This document shows, piece by piece, positions 5,501 through 13,000 of a DNA stretch of 15,085 bases. The translations under genes were made by a program, and so were the position numbers. Source of the stretch: Cerioporus squamosus (lineage: Eukaryota; Basidiomycota; Agaricomycetes; Polyporales; Polyporaceae); NCBI GenBank assembly GCA_022592435.1, contig JABYQS010000707.1, forward strand, positions 1 through 15,085. Direction: 5' to 3'. Each line of letters begins with the position of its first letter. The stretch's first letter is position 1. The notes under the pieces were generated by a model. The model saw only the letters and a program-made list of their open reading frames with translations. It had not been told where the DNA came from and made no database searches.

Positions 5501-8446
5501 AGTCACGCACACCGAGGGGACATCCAATGTAGCGGTTGGTCCAGGACTTCATGGCATTTGAGAGGTCGTTACCGGTGAAGGGCTTGTCATAGTTGGTGAA
5601 GAGGAAGTCCTGGTAGAGGCTCTTCACCTTGGCATTCCCTGGGAAGAGAACACTGGCACAGAGCTGGGCAAATGGTCGACAGATAGCCTCCTTGTAGATG
5701 AGCATGGCACCAAGGGAGGCATTGAGAGAGTGGGGAATGACACGATCACGGCCCTGGGCTGCCCGCATCTTGTGGTACGTGCGCATAAGAGCTATGTGTC
5801 CATCAATGATTCGCAAAGCTCGAAGCATCCCAGCTGGAGTGTTGACACAGGGCATCGCAGTAAGCTCGGTTGTCCGGCCAGGGGCACCACAGTTCATCTC
5901 CACCTGGACAAGGCAGAGAAGATTGAACTGGGTGTAGGTGGTGAGCCAGATGGACATGTTGACAGTGTTCCAGATGACTTCCCCATCCTCAATGGCAAGC
6001 ACAAAGCGCTCACGCAAAGCAGGAGTGTCCAGGATATGCTGAGCGAGCTGATCGATTGGGCCAAGCACCGGACGGTTGACACGATCGGTGAAAAGGGAGT
6101 AGCCAGGAGCAGAGTTGCCCATGTCGTCCTTGAGCTTGGAGATGTTGATCGAGAACTGCTGGTCAAATAGAAGCTCATGGAGGAGGACTTGGATAGACTG
6201 ATCCTCCAGGGCACCCTGACAGGAGATGAGGTTGGGAAGGCTGACCTCGGCACCCTTGAAGATGAGCACAGTGTAGTCAGAGCCCTCCTTCCAAGCCATG
6301 TTCGGTTCGTTCTGACTGGCCATGACGAGGGCAGAGGCACGGTGCTGGAGGGACCGAATAGTGTGGAATGTGCTCTCCTCTCCGACAGTAAACCACGGTT
6401 GCCAGACTTTGATTTGCCTGGCTAACGAATCCTCCCGGTCCTCTGGGTCATATGACTGATGTGCCATGGCCAGAAATACAAGCCGCTGCAAATATTCAGT
6501 ATATTGTCAACAGAAAGGACAAAGAACTCACCATGCAGTAGGTAAGCTTGGCCAAAATGCCGGTCACCTCCCGAGGATCCTTCAAGCTGAGGTCTGGATT
6601 GACCTGCGTATGGATCACAAAGCGGATGGTTGGGTCATTGAAAAGAGTTCGACCAACCGGGCGATATGGCTCAGACCACAAAGCAGCCATCATGTTCCCA
6701 ATGAGCACATCATGCTCATCATGCACATTGGCCGCATCAGGGGACAAGGCTGCTTGACGGAGCTCTTCGAATGCACCTTCAACACCCACAGGAATCTCCA
6801 GATCATAGTTGCGAGTAGGGTCCGAGATGCGAAGGAGGAATATGATGAGCCTGGTGAAGAGGTGACGGTAGGCCTGCCGGGTATCGGACATTTGATGAGA
6901 ACCGAATGGGGTATGGTTGAGCTCGCTGCATGTGAATCAGTACAAGTATTGAATAGACAGCCGTGCACGTACCCTTTGCTGTTCTCAGTGTTGAGAATCT
7001 GCAAGGCAAGCTCGCTGGAGACCACCGGAAGACTATAGGCACGGTCGAAAAAGCCCTGGACCCACTTGATGATGTACGTCCACTGTGCATCCGGTGACTT
7101 GGAAAAGTCGGAGAAGGGAAAGATATCCTCTGCCCGCTTGCCAGCAAGCCAAGTGTACCAGCCAGTGGTGGTGTGCCAGGGAGAGATGTGCCGGTGGTCG
7201 ACATCGTCAGAAGCCAGGGGGGGACGCTCGTCAAGCTTCTTGCGCAGCTCATACAAGTACTGAGCATCAGGGGAAAGGGAAAAGGAGGAAGGTCGACCGT
7301 AGACAGGGAACCATGACTTTGCCCCTGGCATGTCGGCCAGCCGCTGCATGAGATGATGGCGAAGGGGAGTGTCTGGATTGACAGTGAGGCCGTGGACATT
7401 CTTGGCATGCTTCTTCATGTTCTTGGCCTTGCTGGACATGTGCCGACAGGCCACACAGCGAACTCCAATCTTGCAGGGTAGGCCAGCGTACTGTACAGGA
7501 ATGCCCTTGGCTGGAAGGACTGGCCAGGTGGTGGCAATGTTCTCAGCATCAGCGGTGGCCATAATGAGCTCCTCGTCAACCCGGATCTTGTGTCCTGAAT
7601 GCAGCTTAGATAGGTGAGGCTTGACGTTCTGGGGGAGAACAACAGCCTGGCATGCAAGGCAGATGAGGGACTTGAGCCGGCGATTGATGCGCATGCCATA
7701 AGCCGTGAACACATTAGCTGTGGTGTCGTACAACTACAATGTCTATGAATATCTATATGCACACAGAATATAGCGACACATACCTCAGGCAAGTCACTAT
7801 CTACAGGTTCTATCGCGTCAGAGCTGAGAGGGTCAAGCTGCATCCGCTGGGACGAAGTGGGTGAATTGCGGACAGAGTTTGACTCTGAGCTGACAGAAGT
7901 AATGGCCCGCTCAGCGCATGGAGAGATCTGAGACATTGGGGAACCGTGATTGCGCTACAGAATAATCAGAAGACAACAACAATGATAATGAGGTTGACAC
8001 TTACAGGGGGAGAAGGTGAGGCCATGTGCTGGTCAACATCTCCTCCATGCATGGGAGGAGTACTGGGTGGGGAGGCAGCAGTAACAGGAGGGCCATTTTG
8101 GACTTGAGTCCCACTGGCCTGAGAAGTGGCAGGAACCTATGGCAATTCTGAGCTAAATAATGTAGGAATAAACAGCTAAACATACCAGCCAGGAGTCAGT
8201 CTTGTGGTCCTTGAGGTAATGATTCTGCCAAGTTTTCTGATTGGCAAACCCCCTGTTGCAGACTTGTCCAGTAGCAGAGACACACTGGCAAATAGCCAGG
8301 CCCTTGCTGTCTCTTGTCACAGTGATCAGCTTCCCAGTTTTACTGTCAGGATGCTCATAAACTGGAAAGAGATAGACATGGCAAGCCCTGAGATGTGAGC
8401 TTTCATATCCCTTGTATGGCTTCTGGCAGTGCTTGCAAGCAACCAT
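2531..8446 (-). CDS. Telomere-linked RecQ helicase with C2H2/OrsD-type fingers and a recombinase-like middle domain (10 exons)
   Basis: Exons (high to low): 8446-8186, 8136-8005, 7954-7784, 7733-6973, 6925-6532, 6485-5273, 5222-4968, 4912-4673, 4621-3957, 3904-2531. All nine introns (46-55 nt) are GT-AG and all phases agree, giving 5,466 nt and 1,821 residues with no break. An in-frame TAG 12 nt upstream supports ATG 8446. C2H2-like fingers: C4/C7/H18/H23, C55/C63/H76/H81, C213/C216/H228/H233, C281/C284/H297/H302; the last two resemble the OrsD (DUF3505) pair. Residues 774-944 resemble a tyrosine recombinase (separate entry). Residues 979-1142 are a Q/A-rich probable coiled coil, then a Pro-rich linker. 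Helicase: motif I PTGSGKS (1190-1196), DEAH (1283-1286), SAT (1315-1317), motif V ATDAFGPGND (1440-1449), motif VI QMAGRAGRDG (1470-1479), RecQ zinc Cys 1521/1537/1546/1549. A C-terminal CPVC/CxxCxxC domain follows. The family is known at fungal chromosome ends (S. pombe tlh1, U. maydis UTASa) and is thought to unwind DNA there. Transcription runs towards the telomere. Confidence 0.93.
5373..5885 (-). other. Tyrosine-recombinase-like region inside the TLH protein (residues 774-944)
   Basis: Within exon 6 the catalytic signature residues of tyrosine recombinases appear in order. G776-R777-xx-E780-L matches box I (G-R-xx-E-L). K812 in TYHK lies 35 residues later, followed by IPHSL. R900-D-W-R903 sits where HxxR normally is. 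G934-H935-S936 is followed by Y944 exactly nine residues after H935, the usual GHS-to-Tyr spacing. R777 to R903 is 126 residues; the corresponding Cre residues R173 and R292 are 119 apart, and Cre W315 to Y324 is also nine. The first His of HxxR is Arg here. This is motif reading, not a profile match. The domain may be active, degenerate or coincidental. Confidence 0.5.
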
Positions 8447-8553
8447 GATGATGAGCTAGGAAGAATCTAGAGATGTTGGAAGAGTGTTGTTGCTAGATGG
8501 TGGTGGTAGAAGGCCAAGGTGCAAAATTGATCCACACAGCCACCCATCATTAG

Positions 8554-8583
8554 ATAATCTGGTACTGTACAGTACCAGATTAT
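8554..8583. promoter_or_regulatory. 30-bp perfect palindrome in the TLH upstream region, next to a TATA-like box
   Basis: A perfect inverted repeat with no spacer is centred between 8568 and 8569; its core is GGTACTGTACAGTACC. It lies 108-137 nt before the TLH start codon. On the minus strand the sequence TATATAA (about 8581-8587) overlaps its upstream edge and is a plausible TATA element for TLH. Related GGTAC motifs recur at about 8902 and 8940. It could be an operator for a dimeric regulator, a recombinase site, or a hairpin. Confidence 0.6.
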
Positions 8584-8686
8584 ATAAGCGGAATCCTCAG
8601 TATGAGAATCTTGAGCGCTTACCAAAGACCTTTCTAATGATACTACTTTCACTTGAAACGGATCATTATTGACTGAGTTAAGGCCA

Positions 8687-8860
8687 ATACAAACTTACCC
8701 AAATGCGGAAAGTGGTCTGTTTGCAGTGACACTGTTGGGTGCTTATGTAATAAAAAAGCGCCCAAATTGGCTCCTTGCCCGTTTGGGCGCTTAGCGGATA
8801 AAAAAGCGCCCAAAACTCGTTGCAACCAGCCTATCCTTCCGCATTTGGGCAAGTTTATAT
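8687..8860. mobile_element. MITE-like foldback element, about 174 bp
   Basis: Terminal inverted repeats of about 26 bp (8687-8712 and 8835-8860) match at about 23 positions, sharing CCGCATTTGGG and its complement. Inside are two identical 16-mers, each T, six A, then GCGCCCAAA (8751-8766, 8799-8814), and between them the inverted copy TTTGGGCGCTT (8782-8792), so several alternative hairpins can form. There is no coding capacity. I could not define a target-site duplication, so MITE is a structural description, not a family assignment. Confidence 0.5.
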
Positions 8861-8973
8861 TCCCTCTAGATCAGTAAGTAATAACTATTATGGAGTAAGA
8901 CTGGTACCGTCAGAAAGCCCGAGTCTATGGCTACGCACCGGTACTAAGTCAGAATAAGCACTTAAATTAACAC

Positions 8974-9001
8974 ATAAGCGAAATCCTCAGACTGAGGATT
9001 T
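8974..9001. repeat. Direct repeat of the TLH-proximal 17-mer, with a 10-bp-arm palindrome
   Basis: ATAAGCGAAATCCTCAG (8974-8990) repeats 8584-8600 with one mismatch. The copies flank the MITE-like element, and each is preceded by a GGTACT motif. Here the sequence also forms an inverted repeat with 10-bp arms around a central A (8981-8990/8992-9001). It may be a duplicated promoter segment or the trace of an insertion between duplicated flanks. Confidence 0.5.
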
Positions 9002-9007
9002 TCTGGC

Positions 9008-9541
9008 TGGTGGCAAGGGTGGCAGGTGGTGCCAAGTGAATATCTCCGCCAATTCTTATCATATGGACATGAAACAAGATGCGCTGGGTAGACATAATGC
9101 ATATCTACAGATGTCCCAGCCTTGCCACCAGGATCCGACAAGCGGTTGAGGTGCTACGGGCTTTTGCCACCTGGAGATGCCGCATATTGGGCTGGTGGCA
9201 AAGGTGGCAAGTGAATATCTTGGCGGATCCTTCCCCGATTGCCATAATCCCAAGTGCATTCTGTAGGCCTAGACCACCCCTACAGATGTCCCAGCCTTGC
9301 CACCAGGATCCGACAAGCAGGTGAGGAGCTACGGCCATTTGCCACCTGGAAATACCACAAAATGACCAAGTGGCAAAGGTGGCAAGGGTTTTTCTCCGCG
9401 GATTCTGCTCGGATCGCCATGGAAACAGTTGCACTGCGTAGGCAGGAAGCAACCCTACAGATCTCTCAGCCTTGCCACCAGGATCCGATGAGCGGTTGAG
9501 GAGCTACGGCCCTTGCCACCGGCTTGCCACCATTTGCCACC
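9008..9541. repeat. Tandem array of three ~175-bp units dense in GGTGGCAA/TTGCCACC
   Basis: Three diverged units start at about 9008, 9192 and 9367. The landmark CTACAGAT(G/C)TC(C/T)CAGCCTTG recurs at 9105, 9280 and 9455, exactly 175 bp apart; the first unit is 10 bp longer near its start. Each unit also keeps CCACCAGGATCCGA and GGAGCTACGGC-like segments. The octamer GGTGGCAA occurs at 9009, 9194, 9203 and 9378. Its complement TTGCCACC occurs at 9122, 9164, 9297, 9339, 9472, 9513, 9524 and 9534. The array has no coding sense and lies 560-1,100 nt upstream of TLH. Confidence 0.85.
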
Positions 9542-9542
9542 G

Positions 9543-9562
9543 GCCCCATGGGCATGGGGCCC
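9543..9562. other. GC-rich hairpin at the edge of the tandem array
   Basis: GGCCCCATG and CATGGGGCC form a perfect 9-bp inverted repeat around GG, directly after the last TTGCCACC and just downstream of the stop codon of the small minus-strand frame at 9567. It could serve as a 3'-end structure for that frame or mark the array boundary. Confidence 0.5.
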
Positions 9563-9566
9563 GGCA

Positions 9567-9821
9567 TTATATAGATAGGTTGATGAGCGCCTGCAGGAGG
9601 TACTGCTGATACGCGAGGTTGTTTGGGTCCAGCGCAGGCTGGCCAGCGTGTTGTGGGTGGTTAATGTGCTGTTGGGGACCCGGGGCGTACTGCTGGGCCT
9701 GCTGATGGTCGTACTGGGCTTGTTGGGCATCGTGCTGGGTCTCCTGGGCATACTGAGGGATCGGGGTAGCGTGTCGGGATCCCCAGCCGTCCGGGACGCC
9801 GTCGTATTGGCCTTGGTACAT
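9567..9821 (-). CDS. Hypothetical Gln/Tyr/His-rich small protein (84 aa)
   Basis: The frame starts MYQGQYDGVPDGWG at ATG 9821-9819 and ends NLSI with TAA at 9567. It continues open upstream to 9845 and beyond without another ATG, so it might be the last exon of a longer gene. Composition is strongly biased to Q, A, Y and H, with GC-ending codons, which argues for real coding sequence; the plus-strand Leu/Gly-rich frame here is its mirror image. The minus strand just upstream is pyrimidine-rich (9845-9880), as is common before fungal start codons. No domain is recognised. The tandem array begins only about 25 bp past its stop, so the original 3' end may have been lost. Confidence 0.45.
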   Translation of the reverse strand: MYQGQYDGVPDGWGSRHATPIPQYAQETQHDAQQAQYDHQQAQQYAPGPQQHINHPQHAGQPALDPNNLAYQQYLLQALINLSI

Positions 9822-9845
9822 GTCGAGAGGATCCGAGGAGGTCAA

Positions 9846-10245
9846 GAAGATGGTGAGAGCAGAGAAGAAAAATGCGCGGTGAGCGCTAGTGCGAATCGAT
9901 GGGAATATGGAAGGAGATCAAGAGATTCGGAGAGCTCGGGAAGCAGACAGAACGGGGAGTTGGCGGCGGAATCAAACTGTGACGGGCGCGATGTCGGGAA
10001 CCAGACGAGACGGACGGGTAGGACAGAGGAAAGGGCGCCGGACACTGGCGTTGATTCCGCGAAGATACAAAACAGGACGAGAGCGGTATTTGAGGGAGCG
10101 GAAGAGCGCGCCTGTGGCGGCCATGCGAGGACGAGGGAATCGGGAAAGAGAGGCGCGCCGACGCGACGACGTCGGCGTACATACAAAGGCAAGTACTATC
10201 TACGAGAGTCCGTCCGAGAACTAAGTAACAGGAACCACGAGGAAG
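9846..10245. other. Spacer without an assignable gene
   Basis: Two overlapping minus-strand frames (ending near 9842 and 9886) are open for about 100 codons, but neither has recognisable content. A possible 48-nt intron (donor GTAACG, high-coordinate end about 10268; acceptor TTAG near 10221) would join the upstream CxC-type exon to one of them, but the resulting product does not look like a known protein. It is equally likely to be the 5' leader and promoter of the small frame at 9567-9821. Confidence 0.3.
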
Positions 10246-10701
10246 TCATGTAGCGGCGTGGCCGTTACACTCGTCTTGATGTGTGGCGTCCGTGTCCATC
10301 GAGTCAGCGGGTGCCCCTTGAGGAGAAAGTCCATGGCCTGAAACGTAGCCCGAGTCGTCGAGAGGATCATAGCTTCCAAAGGCTTCGTGGTCGTACAGTT
10401 CTAGTGCAGCCGAGGGTGTGTTAGCACGCCGAGCAAGTCCAGATGCGCTAGCCGAGGGTGTTGGTGCGGTAGAGTTGCATATATGCGGGCTTGCAGCACT
10501 CCCAGTGCTACCAAGCTGTCGTCCGCTTGAACTCCCGGAAGCTGCGCGAAGTCTCTGTGCTGCCAGAGCATCCTGGTACTCCTTCTCCGCGACTTGATGC
10601 GTGTATGCAGTCTGCTGCGTGACGATGTCGTATCCGAGCGGTTTCTTGGCGCACTTCAGCAAGCAACGACAGCGCGTAATTACTTTCCAGCGTGGAGGCA
10701 T
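10246..10701 (-). CDS. Hypothetical protein with CxCx3C N-terminus, transposon-associated type (first exon or truncated)
   Basis: Starting at MPPRWKVITRC (ATG 10701-10699), the frame gives 151 residues; an in-frame ATG at 10809 would add 36 less plausible residues. The N-terminus has C-R-C-L-L-K-C followed by a Gly and a VTQQTAYTHQ segment. C-x-C-x3-C ... T...H layouts of this kind are common at the N-termini of large basidiomycete transposon-encoded proteins (KDZ and Plavaka types). The rest is Ser/Ala-rich, then acidic (YDPLDDSGY), with no catalytic domain. Nothing downstream supplies a transposase, so this is probably an orphan first exon. The family link is from memory of the pattern, not a match. 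Confidence 0.45.
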   Translation of the reverse strand: MPPRWKVITRCRCLLKCAKKPLGYDIVTQQTAYTHQVAEKEYQDALAAQRLRAASGSSSGRQLGSTGSAASPHICNSTAPTPSASASGLARRANTPSAALELYDHEAFGSYDPLDDSGYVSGHGLSPQGAPADSMDTDATHQDECNGHAAT

Positions 10702-10809
10702 GGTGTAGGGATGTCGGGATGAGCGGCGGAGGAGAAGGAACGGACGGGGACGACGTGCTACGTGCCCGACTTCGCGCGTCGTGTCGTGACTCGTGACCGC
10801 GTCAAGCAT

Positions 10810-11494
10810 TTGGATAAGGTCTTATCATACAGTTGTCACCATATTCCAGTAGTAAAACCCTTTTCCCCAAACCGGTCTTCTGAGAATCTGCTTGCAATCC
10901 TCCTAGTACTCGCATCCTCCTAGCGGATCCTACGCTCGGTAAGATCTGGCAAAGAACTCTCCGAGAACCTCCCTGGAATTAGTGAGTTGTACACGCATTC
11001 GGCGACTTCGAGATTCGGCGTTTCACGCGGTGGCTGTCAATGCGGCCATAGGAGCAAATATCCAGACGCGAGACCCCCCATCGTCCACATAAGTACCAGT
11101 TCCATGCCACCGTCGTTCTTCGAGCAGAGCGTCGCCAGGGACGGGCTTGGCGCATGTCAGTAGCCTCTGTCTACCTTGTGAGCGTCGGAAGTTTAAGGGC
11201 TGGCGTGCATTCCCTGCTACTTACAGCGGGCATCATGCACGTGTCGACGCTTTCCGCCGCGCTTCTCCTCGCGCCCGTTGTACTCGACTGAGATGTGCGA
11301 TGGCCTATCGGCCGACGCTCTCGTCTTGACGCACTCGCGCAGAAGCACACAACACAGCCCACTCGTGGTCGAAGCAACAGTGTTCCCTCTCGCGACGACA
11401 CGCGCACACCAGACATACAAAAGAAGTAATAAAGCAACCAAAGAAGAGCGCAAACCCAGGCTTGTCAAAAGCGCGCATGCTCGTTTTTGCGTGC
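10810..11494. other. Intergenic region without an identified gene
   Basis: About 685 nt between the CxC-type frame and the 3' end of the lectin-like gene. Short frames exist on both strands, but none shows a domain or splice logic. The right-hand part (about 11400-11494) is the 3' flank of the minus-strand lectin-like gene. I see no RNA gene or repeat. Confidence 0.5.
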
Positions 11495-12398
11495 TCACGC
11501 GGTGCACGACGCCGCGTTCGCGGTGACGGTGACGGTGACGGTCGCAGTGGGAGCAGCAGCAGCGTTGTTGCCCGCTGCCGCAGACGTTGTCGCGGCCGGA
11601 GGCGCAGACGTCGCGGTCTTGCCGAGGTTCGCGTTGTTCGCGCCCGCGGCGGGGGTACCGTTGCCGCCGAAGGTGAAGAGCTCGTCGGCGGAGGGGTTGG
11701 TGGAGTCGCAGCTTGCCTGGTCGAGGGCGGAGCCGGAGCCCGTGAGGCAGACCTTGCCTGCACCGTTGAGAGGCACGAGAGGCTGCGCGCCCTGTGCGCT
11801 GGTGAAGGCGAACTGCTGCGAGTTCGTAACAGCTCCGCCTGTAGACGGTGATCAGTACTGCTACTAGGAAGGGAGAGGACGGGACGTACCGCCGTCAGCG
11901 CGGCCACCGCAGGAGAAGAGCAGGACCTGGTTCCCTGCGGCGCGTCGGGGATCGAAGTTCAAGCACGCGTTGGTCTGCGAAGCATGAGCGACGTGGCACA
12001 TAAGACAGAAGGAGTGGGACTTACAAGGGTGCTGACGATGTTCGCCTGGCCGGGCGTGTCTTGGTGCTTGCCCGAGGTGATGACGTCCACTGCTGGTTCG
12101 CGGAGCCGTCGCAGTCGGCGAAGGTGACGGGCGTCAGGTTCTCGCGGAAGTCGCCCGAGAGCGGGTCGACAGAGAGACACTTTCCGCTGGACGTCTGCGG
12201 CGCGTGTTAGCAGGGACAAGGTCGAGTGAGCGGGCGACGCACCTTGATCGTGGTCGCAGTCAGTGCACGTGTGGCGGTATCGTCGCGCTGCTGTGCCTCG
12301 AGCGTGGCGGCGACGTCGAGGGTCGTGCGGCGGTAGAGGGGGAGGGCACGCGCGAAGGCGGCGGCGGCGAGGATCGTGGAGAAAGTGAAGGCACGCAT
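11495..12398 (-). pseudogene. Secreted ricin-B-type (QxW) lectin-like protein gene, one-base frameshift in exon 2
   Basis: Exons (high to low): 12398-12243, 12194-12025, 11974-11890, 11838-11495. Introns are 48, 50 and 51 nt, all GT-AG. Exon 1 (52 aa) starts MRAFTFSTILAAAAFARALP, a clear signal peptide. The next exons carry GKCLSVDPLSGDF, FADCDGSANQQW, ACLNFDPRRAAGNQVLLFSC and VCLTG, a beta-trefoil-like layout with Cys pairs and a QxW motif typical of ricin-B/CBM13 modules, common in secreted basidiomycete proteins. The tail is Ala/Thr/Asn-rich, probably O-glycosylated. The frame breaks directly after NQQW: exon 2 is 170 nt, one short of a multiple of three, and the next frame continues with ITSGKHQDTPGQ. 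Everything downstream is in phase with that frame. Either a genuine null allele or a sequencing error in a G run. About 251 residues would be expected from an intact copy. Sugar binding is inferred. Confidence 0.85.
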
Positions 12399-13000
12399 CG
12401 TGAGTTGAGCAAGGAGTCTGCGGACGGAAAGAGTGGAAGGTAACGATTGACTGGACGGAGCTAGCCGCGGAGACGAGAGCAGAGAAGGATGCCTGCTTGC
12501 AGGAAGGCGTGGAAGTCGGACGAGAGGGCACAGAGAGGGAACGAGGAGCTCGAGGGCCAACACCGCGAGCTTATGCACGCGCGAGGAACCAGATCTCGAT
12601 CCCGTGCATGGTGCTCTTGGACAGATGTCGTGATACGGTGGCCCTGGCAACCGACGATCCTGGTTTGCCGATGCATGTGCCTGACTGGACTCGAGGTCGA
12701 AAAAGGCCAGAAATCACAGCAGGACATCGAGGAGGGCGGAGAAGAGGAAAGGTGAGCTTGAACATCAAAGATCCCCGATAGCTGCACAGGTCATATCTCT
12801 CGTTTCGCGACCGCTGCGCTGTTGGATGCAAGCAGGCGCAGTCCTCGTCATCACACACGTTCGGGGCGAGTTCTCATCTGTTCTCATCGAGTCTTGGCCG
12901 ACGCCGCAGAGCACGAGGTGGGTCGCGAGGCAAGCGGAGGAGTTTGTAAGTGCTCTTACGCTGAGTTGCCGATCGGCCATCGCAGTAAGCCGAGTGACGC
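12399..13000. promoter_or_regulatory. Upstream region of the lectin-like gene; no other gene seen
   Basis: The minus strand just before ATG 12398 is pyrimidine-rich (about 12400-12450), as in many fungal 5' leaders. No TATA element stands out. The overlapping short frames on both strands have no recognisable content. Confidence 0.4.

Noticed and set aside
9194..9541. Genuine Rpn4 proteasome control elements
   Set aside because: The 9-mers match exactly, but no proteasome gene is near, Rpn4 is mainly known from ascomycetes, and the sites are tied to a tandem repeat.
9648..10253. 201-codon plus-strand frame starting with Leu/Gly repeats that looks like membrane segments
   Set aside because: The hydrophobic part is the mirror of the Gln/Ala-rich minus-strand frame, and the rest is Arg/Ser/Gly-rich without any motif.
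11462..11867. Two plus-strand frames of 126-129 codons over the lectin-like gene
   Set aside because: The minus strand has a signal peptide, spliced exons and a QxW layout here; the plus frames are mirrors of GC-rich coding sequence.
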